A stretch of DNA of 64,000 bases from assembly GCF_000427625.1 (NCBI RefSeq), contig NZ_KE386569.1, positions 435,376 through 499,375 of the forward strand. The letters run 5' to 3'. The translations under genes and the position numbers were made by a program. This document shows positions 1-7,968 of this stretch, piece by piece. Every line of letters begins with the position of its first letter. Position 1 is the first letter of the stretch. This DNA is from Methylobacter luteus IMV-B-3098. GTDB lineage: Bacteria; Pseudomonadota; Gammaproteobacteria; Methylococcales; Methylomonadaceae. Below the pieces are notes generated by a model. The model was not told the DNA's origin. It saw only the letters and a list, made by a program, of their open reading frames with translations, and made no database searches.

Positions 1-500
1 TCCACGGTGGTCCCTAAGTCGCCGTTTTTTGTTTTGCAAGAGAGCCGGCGAAGACTGTTAGTGCCGGATTTATTGCATCTTGCTTTTTAGCATCGTCATG
101 TTCAAAACCGCTGCATGAGTTCGGGAACAACAAGAAAGATTTTGCCGGCAAACGGGATTATTTCGTATTGCCGCAGTGATCGTGTAATGAGCGATGCTGG
201 AAAAACGGGCAAATTTTCCATACTTTATTAACACGCTATTAACACGCTTGGAGAGTCGGCCATGCCTATGAGTTAAATGCGAAAGCGTGGGCGCAGTTTA
301 TTTTTCGCAAGTGAGTGGAAATCATATGCCCACAGTGCTTCGAGTAAATCGTCTTGGCCGTGCAATTACTGTCTCCTCCAGCGCTTACTGTAAAGCGGAA
401 TTATAACCCTATGCTAAGATATACATTTTTTTGGGATCGGTAATAGACCTGTCCAGTCAACAAACAAGCTTTTCCGAAGCGATTAATTTTTTGGATTTCC
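1..500. other. Non-coding stretch upstream of cmoA
   Basis: No gene is supported here. A short open frame from base 1 to a stop at 88-90 could be the last codons of an upstream gene, but it resembles nothing I recognise. An 11-bp direct repeat (attaacacgct) occurs twice back to back at 227-248. Confidence 0.4.
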
Positions 501-1229
501 ATGTGCAAAGATCAAGTTTTTAAGGAACAAACTCAAAAGGCTGCAGATTTTAAATTCGGTACTGCGGTTGCCAATGTATTTGACGATATGGTGAACCGTT
601 CGGTGCCTTTTTATGGAGAAATTCAGCGCATGATGGCGGAACTGGCTGCCGACTATGCCACTGCAGGTACAGATGTCTATGACTTAGGCTGCGCTACCGG
701 GACTACTCTGATCGGTATGAACACCTCGATAGCCGAGGATATTCGTTTTATTGGAATTGATGATTCCCCTGAAATGTTGAGCAAATGCCAAAGCAAACTG
801 GAAGAAGCCGGTTTTAAACGCCCTTTTGAATTACGGGTTGCGGACTTGAATCAAAATGTCGAAATTTCCAACGCATCAGTCGCGATCTTATGTCTGACAC
901 TCCAATTTGTCCGTCCCATTAATCGGGAAAAATTGTTGAAATCCATTTTTGATGGTTTAAACAGCGGCGGCGTATTGATTCTGGTGGAAAAAATATTAGC
1001 CGAAGACAGTATCTTTAATCGGGACTTCATCAAGTATTATTATAACTACAAGCGGCGCAACCATTATAGCGAGATGGAAATTTCACAGAAACGTGAAGCT
1101 TTGGAAAATATTCTTATCCCTTATAAACTCAGTGAAAATATCACCTTGTTGCACGACACAGGTTTCGCACATTGCGAAGTGTTTTTTAAGTGGCATAACT
1201 TTGTCGGACTCATTGCGGTGAAACAATAA
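501..1229 (+). CDS. cmoA: Carboxy-S-adenosyl-L-methionine synthase CmoA
   Basis: CmoA converts S-adenosylmethionine plus prephenate into carboxy-SAM, which CmoB then uses to modify wobble uridine 34 of tRNAs (cmo5U). The 242-residue length is usual for the family. The N-terminal stretch with FDDMVNRSVPFYGEIQRM is a CmoA hallmark. The glycine-rich SAM site is DLGCATGTT, followed by GIDDSPEML. The C-terminal part with KWHNFVGLIAVK also matches the family. CmoB is not adjacent, although the two genes are often paired in Gammaproteobacteria. A decayed transposase follows directly downstream. Confidence 0.95.
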   Translation: MCKDQVFKEQTQKAADFKFGTAVANVFDDMVNRSVPFYGEIQRMMAELAADYATAGTDVYDLGCATGTTLIGMNTSIAEDIRFIGIDDSPEMLSKCQSKLEEAGFKRPFELRVADLNQNVEISNASVAILCLTLQFVRPINREKLLKSIFDGLNSGGVLILVEKILAEDSIFNRDFIKYYYNYKRRNHYSEMEISQKREALENILIPYKLSENITLLHDTGFAHCEVFFKWHNFVGLIAVKQ

Positions 1230-1309
1230 ATGGATCAATCCCTGAGGTGCTAGGGCAATTGCCTTTTGGCGGATGTCAGGCCGGTGAGATTTTGCGGCCG
1301 GTAGCGACC

Positions 1310-1570
1310 CGCATGAATCAAAAGGCGGAATAAGCGTTATCCGAGTCGTCTGATTGATGGCGTGTGGCGTTAACTGAAACCCCTCGGCGGGTGCTCGCTG
1401 CCATCCTCTATAACCTGAAGGCAGGTTGCCAGTGGGCAAGACCAGCGCGCTCGCTGGTTGGGGCGTCAACTGCCGGGGAGTTGCTCTCCTGTATCTCGCC
1501 GAATATTCATGGGACACAAAAGAGCTGGGGTGCTCAACGCATTAAACGGAATGAAGGCGCCCGTACGTAA
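1310..1570 (+). pseudogene. Decayed IS5-type transposase N-terminus
   Basis: One frame (about 1330-1368) reads RYPSRLIDGVWR and the next frame continues as PRRVLAAILYNLKAGCQW. Together they resemble the start of IS5-family (DUF4096-type) transposases, in which a YPSxLTDxxW motif is followed by RRVLNAILYVLRTGCQW. The two parts lie in different frames, so a frameshift has broken the gene. Nothing resembling the DDE catalytic part follows before the convergent L,D-transpeptidase gene ends. Terminal inverted repeats were not identified. I infer a dead insertion-sequence fragment; the family assignment is tentative. Confidence 0.5.
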
Positions 1571-1597
1571 TTAGTCAATAAAATGACCGGATTGCGC

Positions 1598-3349
1598 TTA
1601 CCTGACTAATTGGATCGGCGCCGGGCTTTTGCTGATGAAAAGCGACTGATCGGACAAGTCGGCCGGTTTTTCAAGTGCGCTCTGCAAAATAGAGTCCTGA
1701 TCGTAAATATCCTGGTAAAACACCAGATTATCGTGCTGATCGAAGAAAGACGTCGTATAAAAGAACAGGACCGGTATCGGCTTTTTCAGGACAACGCGTT
1801 GCGTTTTAGGTGTCTGTATGGCTGCCTGTATGGTTTCCTTGCTCCATCCTTCCTGGCCTTTAAGAGCAAACTCGGCCAGCCGCTGAGGATTTTCAACCCG
1901 CACGCAGCCATGGCTGAAATCCCGGCGCGACTTGCCGAACAAGGCATTGGCCGGTGTGTCGTGCAGATAGACGTCACTCTGATTGGGGAAAATAAATTTT
2001 ACTTTGCCCAGGGCGTTCTTGTTGCCGGGGCGTTGCCTGGCTTTTAATGTGCCCTGTTTCAGTTGCGCGATGGATTTGTCGGTAAACGGGACGGGCTTGA
2101 TTTCATTGCCGAAATTGGGGACCAGCTCTATATGCTCTTTAGCCAGATAATTCGGGTTCTTCATTAATTTGGGTAATACTTCGGCTTTCAGGATGCTATT
2201 GGGAATATTCCAGTAAGGCATGAAATCGATAAACTGCATTTCCGCCATTAGCACCGGCGTTTGGTTTTCCAAAGCCTTGCCGACGACCACTTTCATGTTC
2301 AGGATGTCAGCATCCACTTCACCACGGTCATTGAGCGCCCATAACTGAAAGGCCGGAATATTGACGATAATCGATGGACCGGACGGGAGTTCAGGCAGCC
2401 AGCGCAATCTTTCCATCGCCAGTTCAATTTGAGCCACACGCTGGTTTAACGGGACATTGAGTGCCGCGGTTGTGTCCTTGCCGATGACGCCAAAGGCGCC
2501 AAGGCCATGCCGGTACTGGAATTTTTTAACGCCTTCCACGATTTCGCCCGTATAAAGCGATGATTTTTCAGCTTTGTTATTATCGCCGGCGTTGTCTTCA
2601 GGGGCGTTGTCCTCAGGCATATCACCGACTGTGATCAGAAACCGGCGCAGATCTTCCATTTTCGGCAGTTTATCGCCAGGGTGTACGGTTTTGGCGATAG
2701 TCAATTTATAGGGTTGGGATTCGGCAGCCAGTTGACGATAAGTGGCTAAAGCCTGTTTCAGCTTTTGATATTGTTTTAATTTGGGCTCGACCAGTAAAGG
2801 CAGGTTGGAAATTGTGTCCTGCGCCAGGCTGGCTTTAATCAGCTCGGGCAAATCAATCAGCTTTTCTCTTAGCTTCAAGTTGAAATTGATGCCTTGTGGA
2901 TTGATGCGCCCGTAATGCAGATCATGCAGAAAACGCAGCAGAGACAGGCTCAGCGCCGTATCGTATAAAGCGATTGAGCTATAAGCTTCCGGGTCGGGCT
3001 TTAAAGCTGAGGGCAATTTTTGTTGCAGCGTTTCAGCGTCATAATTTGCCGGGCTCAAACCGTGTTCCGAGGCTTTTTCCAGTAACGCCAGGGCGTCGGC
3101 GATAGTTTTTTCCGAGTGTTCATGCCCTAACCATAGCGGCCGATAATGGGTGAGCTTATAGAGATTCTCAAGATCCTCAGTTCGATTGAGAAAGCTTGAT
3201 CGTTTCAGGTAAGGGTGCTGTTTGGCCGCTATAATGGCGCTGATTTCTTTTTCCACGCCGGATGGCTGCTCGGCGACGGCTTCCGCATGAAGCCATGGGG
3301 CGGGCACGGCCAGAGAAAACAGCATCAGCAACCGGCAGGCATGACGCAT
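1598..3349 (-). CDS. Murein L,D-transpeptidase (YcbB/LdtD type)
   Basis: This periplasmic enzyme forms 3-3 crosslinks in peptidoglycan. From the chosen start the protein has 583 residues, close to E. coli LdtD (615). The start is the ATG at 3347-3349, which puts a signal peptide (RLLMLFSLAVPAPWLHA) at the N-terminus and has GGAG just upstream. An in-frame ATG at 3460 would add 37 residues and bury the signal. A peptidoglycan-binding-like segment (VKKFQYRHGLGAFG) lies near residues 275-290. The YkuD catalytic motif is YLHDTP (His463) and SHGCVRVENP (nucleophile Cys482). It diverges from the mechanosensitive channel gene across a 420-bp gap. Confidence 0.9.
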   Translation of the reverse strand: MRHACRLLMLFSLAVPAPWLHAEAVAEQPSGVEKEISAIIAAKQHPYLKRSSFLNRTEDLENLYKLTHYRPLWLGHEHSEKTIADALALLEKASEHGLSPANYDAETLQQKLPSALKPDPEAYSSIALYDTALSLSLLRFLHDLHYGRINPQGINFNLKLREKLIDLPELIKASLAQDTISNLPLLVEPKLKQYQKLKQALATYRQLAAESQPYKLTIAKTVHPGDKLPKMEDLRRFLITVGDMPEDNAPEDNAGDNNKAEKSSLYTGEIVEGVKKFQYRHGLGAFGVIGKDTTAALNVPLNQRVAQIELAMERLRWLPELPSGPSIIVNIPAFQLWALNDRGEVDADILNMKVVVGKALENQTPVLMAEMQFIDFMPYWNIPNSILKAEVLPKLMKNPNYLAKEHIELVPNFGNEIKPVPFTDKSIAQLKQGTLKARQRPGNKNALGKVKFIFPNQSDVYLHDTPANALFGKSRRDFSHGCVRVENPQRLAEFALKGQEGWSKETIQAAIQTPKTQRVVLKKPIPVLFFYTTSFFDQHDNLVFYQDIYDQDSILQSALEKPADLSDQSLFISKSPAPIQLVR

Positions 3350-3769
3350 GCTCCACAGTTTCAAATCATTTTTTAGCGATAATTTCGAAGTGTTGAAAAT
3401 GGAATTAACCCCAAAATTATAACCACTTGCCAAGATAATCAACCGCATGCAATGTAACACCTAATTTATAACTCACTCTTAATGGCTCAATGATGCAGTG
3501 ATACTGACATCAAGCTCAGCATTTTATCATAGAGCTGACATGTGGCAGTCATTTATGGGCAATCGTAACTTAAGAAAACTTTGCTAACCTATACCGCACT
3601 GATGTTTTGCACAAACTATTGCTTGATCTGAATAATGACTTGGAGACAGGCTGAGATTGGACTGTTTTCTGATAAAATGGTAAAGCAATGCTCCAAAAAA
3701 CCGGTCAGGCTATCTTGTTTTATACTTTATAACCCTCTGTCTATTCTCTCCCAGCTGTAAAAATTTCTC
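3350..3769. promoter_or_regulatory. Divergent intergenic region between ldt and mscK
   Basis: About 420 bp separate the two divergent genes, so promoters for both must lie here. It is AT-rich with several A/T runs, but I could not assign a convincing -35/-10 pair or a conserved operator by eye. Confidence 0.3.
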
Positions 3770-6700
3770 ATGAAAAGTATGGATTCGCGCGCCGTTGTCA
3801 GTTCGATGGCTCATAATTTACTGTATTTATTGCTTATTCTTTGTCTCGGATCGTCTCCTGTCTGGGCCGGAAAAACAGTATCCACATCTGATACGGGACA
3901 AAAAAACGGCAAATCCAGCATTGCCCGGGATACGTTGCAGGCCAGGATTGACTCATTGAACACACGGCAGGATCTGGATGCCGCCTTGAAAACCAAAGTG
4001 CTCAAACTCTACCAGTCCGCACAGGATAATCTGGCCAATACGGAAGGATTCAACAACCAGACGGCCGGTTTTAAAGAAGCTGTCAACAAGGCGCCCGATC
4101 GAACAAAAAAACTGCAAAAAGATATTAACCAGCTTGAGCAAAAGCTGTCCAAACAGAAAATCGAGGATTTCAGTCACATCGCCATCGAAGAACTGGAGCA
4201 GCGGCTTATTCTTGAGAAAGGGAAAATCAGCAATCTGGATGAGCAAATAAAAAAGCTGGAAAATGAGCTGGCTTTGCAGAACAGTCGCCCGCAGCTCATA
4301 CGAGAAGAAATCGTAGCGGCAAAACAGGATCTTGAATCGGCGCAGAAAAAGCTGGAAGCGCCTGCCGCCAGTTCGGAGTCAAAACTCGAAGCCGAAGCTT
4401 GGCAGATGCATCTGAAAACGCTGATCGAATCGCGCACGGCCGAGCTAAAGATGCTGGATATCGAGGCGATCAGCAACCCGGCCAGAGTGGAGCAGATCAA
4501 GGCCGAGTTGCAGTTGCTGAGTATGCAGAAAACTGCGCTGAATCCGGTTGCGGTAGCCATAGAAAGTCTATTGGTCGAAAAACGACAGCGGGAAGCGCGC
4601 GAAGTGCAGGAAGCGCTCAGCCAGGCTGAAAAAGCCATTTCCGGCAAGCATGCCGTTATTCAGGCCGTCACGCGCGAGAACATCCAATATAGTCGAGATT
4701 TGCAGGTCATCACAGGCAAGCTTGAGCGCTACGGCGAACAAAAGGCGAAGGTAGATGGACAGGCTGCCGAAATTGGCAATGACTTTAAAAGTGCCGAGAA
4801 GAAAATTAGCCTGGCCGGCCTGAGTCCGGCATTGGGCAAGATATTGCGCGAACAGCGGCGTAATCTGCCGACCAATGACCAGTTTGCGCTGCAATCGCAG
4901 ACGATTCAGAACGAGACGGCTTTAACCAGTCTTGAGCAATTCAAGATTGAGGACAGGTTGAAAAAACTCGCGGATACTGATGAAGAGCTGCGGACCATAA
5001 TGGAGCAACAAGTTGATGCGGCACTGCCTGCCGATCAGCGCATGATGATACAGGCCGAGTTGCGCATCCTGCTGGATAGTCAGAAAGAATTGCTGAATAA
5101 ATTATCGGTTGCTTATACAACTTATCTACGCACGCTGGGCGATCTGGATTTTGCCAGACAACAGATGGTCAAACAGGCCGATGACTTTGCCGTTTATCTG
5201 GATGAACGGTTATTATGGGTGCCCAGTTCCAACCCGATCAATAAAGACTTTATCATCGGTCTGTATTATTCGGTACAGTGGTTGTTGTCGCCGTTTAACT
5301 GGCTGGCCGCAGTCAAGGATACTGGCCATATAGCCTTGCAAAATCTGTTTCTGGCTATCATCGCTGTATTCGGTCTGATTGTTTCCATATCAGCCAGGAA
5401 CTGGGCAAAACAGCAGTTGGCGGCTGTATCCGAAAAAGTTGAAAAAATTTATACGGACAATTTCAATTACACGTTGCGGGCGCTGGGATATACGCTGATT
5501 CTGGTATTGCCGTTGCCGCTGTTTCTTTATTATCTGGGCTGGTTTTTAAATACTCATGCCCATGCTGCTGATTTCAGCAGATCGGTCGGGGCGGGATTGC
5601 TAGGCATTTCTGCTCCCTTATTCTTCCTTGAGTTTTTTTATCGCCTGTTTGCCTCCAAGGGCATAGCGAGCAAACATTTCCAATGGCAGAAAAGCACAAC
5701 CCGTTTTTTGCGCAGCCAGATTGCCTGGATACGCTTTGTCATCCTGCCGGCCGTTTTCATTATCTGTGCCACCGAGGCGTCTCAAACTTCAGGGCATAGC
5801 GATAACCTCGGCCGCCTCGCGCTTATTGTTGCCATGACGGTCCTGGCGGTTTTTCTGGGGAAGGCATTGCACCCGTCAAAAGGGTTGATAAAGGATTATA
5901 TTCAGGCACATCCTGATAAGTGGCTGTCCCGGCTGCGCTATGTCTGGTATTCGGCTATTATCCTGGCGCCTGTCATTGTGATTGGTTTTGCCGTTGCCGG
6001 CTATTATCAAAGCGCAGTGGAACTGCAGCAAAAATTGACCGTGACGCTGCGGCTGATTTTTGTCTCCGTTATTGTGCACCAGATGGTCCTGCGCTGGTTG
6101 ACGCTGGTCAATCGGCAATTGGCTTTGGAGAACGTCCGGCAAAAACGCAAGCATGCAGCCAGTAGCGCAAAGCCCGTGGCGGCTGGCGCGGAAGACCCTG
6201 TACTGCCTATCGACGAAGAGCTGATCGATATCCCTAAAATAAACGCCCAGACCACGAAATTACTGAATGTTTTTATCGGTTTCGGTCTGATTATCGGATT
6301 CTGGATGATCTGGAAAAATATCCTGCCGGCGTTTTCATTCCTGGATAACATCGTGCTTTGGCAACACAAGGTTATAGTCGACGGACAGGAAGGCTATCAG
6401 CCGATAACGATGACCAATTTGATGCTGGCCGGATTGTACGCCTTTATCGTTGTTGTTTCGGTACGCAATTTCTCCGGTGTGGTCGAGTTATTGATATTCC
6501 GGCGCTTATCGGTAGAAGCGGGCAGCCGCTACGCAGTTAACCAGCTGGCCAAGTATGTTTTGGTTTCCATTGGTTTCATCGGCGTTGCCAATGAGTTGGG
6601 CGGCAGCTGGTCACAAGTACAATGGCTGGTGGCGGCACTAAGCGTTGGCTTGGGCTTCGGGCTGCAGGAAATCTTCGCCAATCTGGTGTCGGGTATTATT

Positions 6701-7210
6701 TTGTTATTCGAACGCCCGGTGCGCGTTGGCGACACAGTGACTATCGGCGATGTGAGCGGTAAGGTCAGTCGTATTCAAATGCGCGCCACGACGATAATAG
6801 ACTGGGATCAGAAAGAATTGATCGTGCCCAATAAAACCTTTATTACCAATCAATTGGTAAACTGGACTTTAAGCGACGCGACAACCCGGGTTGTGATACC
6901 GGTCAGCATCGCTTACGGCTCCGATGTGGCATTGGCGCATAAAATCATGATCGACACGGTTCGTTCTATCCCGCTGGTACTTGCCGATCCTGAACCAAGT
7001 GTATTATTTGTGGGCTTCGGCGAAAGTGCGCTGAATTTCTCTATCCGTATTTTTGTCAGCGAACTGTCAAATCGGCTGCCTGTTACGCATGATCTGCATG
7101 TTCGGCTCGACCATGCGTTTCGCGAGCATAATATAGAGATTCCTTTCCCACAAAGAGATATTCGTGTGCGTTCTGTTGTGCAGGAAGGAAAAGTTATCAA
7201 TCATCAGTAA
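3770..7210 (+). CDS. mscK: Large mechanosensitive channel, MscK/KefA type
   Basis: The protein is a stretch-activated channel of the inner membrane that relieves turgor on osmotic downshock. At 1146 residues it has the size of MscK/MscM rather than MscS. An N-terminal signal peptide (LLYLLLILCLGSSPVWA) is followed by about 450 residues of periplasmic coiled coil rich in Glu, Lys and Gln, then roughly eleven membrane segments. The pore helix equivalent of MscS TM3 (AALSVGLGFGLQEIFANL) lies near residues 956-973, followed by FERPVRVGDTV and the beta domain (IDWDQKELIVPNKTF). It stands alone with a hairpin 20 bp downstream. MscK and MscM paralogues cannot be separated with certainty by eye. Confidence 0.88.
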   Translation: MKSMDSRAVVSSMAHNLLYLLLILCLGSSPVWAGKTVSTSDTGQKNGKSSIARDTLQARIDSLNTRQDLDAALKTKVLKLYQSAQDNLANTEGFNNQTAGFKEAVNKAPDRTKKLQKDINQLEQKLSKQKIEDFSHIAIEELEQRLILEKGKISNLDEQIKKLENELALQNSRPQLIREEIVAAKQDLESAQKKLEAPAASSESKLEAEAWQMHLKTLIESRTAELKMLDIEAISNPARVEQIKAELQLLSMQKTALNPVAVAIESLLVEKRQREAREVQEALSQAEKAISGKHAVIQAVTRENIQYSRDLQVITGKLERYGEQKAKVDGQAAEIGNDFKSAEKKISLAGLSPALGKILREQRRNLPTNDQFALQSQTIQNETALTSLEQFKIEDRLKKLADTDEELRTIMEQQVDAALPADQRMMIQAELRILLDSQKELLNKLSVAYTTYLRTLGDLDFARQQMVKQADDFAVYLDERLLWVPSSNPINKDFIIGLYYSVQWLLSPFNWLAAVKDTGHIALQNLFLAIIAVFGLIVSISARNWAKQQLAAVSEKVEKIYTDNFNYTLRALGYTLILVLPLPLFLYYLGWFLNTHAHAADFSRSVGAGLLGISAPLFFLEFFYRLFASKGIASKHFQWQKSTTRFLRSQIAWIRFVILPAVFIICATEASQTSGHSDNLGRLALIVAMTVLAVFLGKALHPSKGLIKDYIQAHPDKWLSRLRYVWYSAIILAPVIVIGFAVAGYYQSAVELQQKLTVTLRLIFVSVIVHQMVLRWLTLVNRQLALENVRQKRKHAASSAKPVAAGAEDPVLPIDEELIDIPKINAQTTKLLNVFIGFGLIIGFWMIWKNILPAFSFLDNIVLWQHKVIVDGQEGYQPITMTNLMLAGLYAFIVVVSVRNFSGVVELLIFRRLSVEAGSRYAVNQLAKYVLVSIGFIGVANELGGSWSQVQWLVAALSVGLGFGLQEIFANLVSGIILLFERPVRVGDTVTIGDVSGKVSRIQMRATTIIDWDQKELIVPNKTFITNQLVNWTLSDATTRVVIPVSIAYGSDVALAHKIMIDTVRSIPLVLADPEPSVLFVGFGESALNFSIRIFVSELSNRLPVTHDLHVRLDHAFREHNIEIPFPQRDIRVRSVVQEGKVINHQ

Positions 7211-7229
7211 AAGAGATTGATGGGGGATG

Positions 7230-7270
7230 GCTATCTTTCACGAAACTGGATGTGTTTCGTGAAAGATAGC
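7230..7270 (+). terminator. Perfect 17-bp hairpin after mscK
   Basis: Two perfect 17-bp arms (7230-7246 and 7254-7270) flank a 7-nt loop, 20 bp after the mscK stop. There is no T-run behind the stem on either strand, so it may be an mRNA-stabilising or Rho-associated structure rather than a classical intrinsic terminator. Confidence 0.5.
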
Positions 7271-7276
7271 TTCTGC

Positions 7277-7337
7277 AGGCTGGGTTGATAAACCCAGCAT
7301 CTCAATGTGCTTTGTGCTGGGTTTATCAACCCAGCCT
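7277..7337. repeat. Inverted repeat of the AGGCTGGGTT family
   Basis: Two perfect 23-bp arms (7277-7299 and 7315-7337) are separated by 15 nt, and each arm is itself partly palindromic (GCTGGGTT/AACCCAGC). A related copy lies at 21361-21430. The right arm overlaps the stop codon of the flavin reductase gene. Confidence 0.75.
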
Positions 7338-7815
7338 ACGAAAGCTGCCGGTAATTGCCACAATAATACAGGAGCGGATCACCCGGACGGCGAATCGTGT
7401 CTTGCACTTCCCCGATAATGATCCAGTGCGTGCCGGCGCGCACTTTCTCAACGACCTTGCAATCCAGCGACATGATGCTGTCGGTCAGGATGGGGGCGCC
7501 GGTTATGCCGGGTTCCCAGGCCGTGCTTTCGAAACGTTGCTGCTGACTGCTGCCGCCTGCAAACTGATTGGAAACGTCCTGTTGCTCCGAACTCAACACA
7601 TTGACGGCAAAGCACCGGCTTTCTTCAATGCCGGCGCCGGTGTCCGCCGAATCATTGATGCACACCAGTACTTGAGGCGGACTGACTGAAACACTGGAAA
7701 ACGCGGTTACAGTCATGCCTTGCACGCCGAATTTCCTGGATTGAGTGGTAACGACAGTGACGCCGCTGGCCCAAAATTGTAGCGCTTTCTTAAAATCATC
7801 AACACTGACAGGCAT
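7336..7815 (-). CDS. Flavin reductase domain protein
   Basis: This 159-residue protein matches the FMN-binding split-barrel flavin reductases that supply reduced flavin to two-component monooxygenases (HpaC/HsaB type). Typical signatures are the N-terminal FASGVTVVTT-like ALQFWASGVTVVTTQ, then GMTVTAFSSVSVSPPQVL, CFAVNVLSSEQ, and the C-terminal GTHWIIIGEV with PLLYYCGNYRQL. No oxygenase partner is next to it, so the electron acceptor is unknown. It points the same way as the fadE cluster downstream, about 150 bp away. Its stop codon (7336-7338) lies at the edge of an inverted repeat, so the repeat may have set the present C-terminus. Confidence 0.85.
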   Translation of the reverse strand: MPVSVDDFKKALQFWASGVTVVTTQSRKFGVQGMTVTAFSSVSVSPPQVLVCINDSADTGAGIEESRCFAVNVLSSEQQDVSNQFAGGSSQQQRFESTAWEPGITGAPILTDSIMSLDCKVVEKVRAGTHWIIIGEVQDTIRRPGDPLLYYCGNYRQLS

Positions 7816-7968
7816 TTATTTCTCCGATTACTCAAGCTTGAGGCTGGTCTCAGGCATTTAAACATTATTTGAACGTTATGGTACAACACTTAGCTACAGT
7901 TGTGAAATAATCAGACATGTATACTATTGATTGTGCCATATTTTGGAAATAACCGGCGTCGGATACTG

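Noticed and set aside
1-90. An open frame from base 1 to 90 on the plus strand
   Set aside because: It could be the end of an upstream gene, but 29 residues without any recognisable pattern do not support a call.
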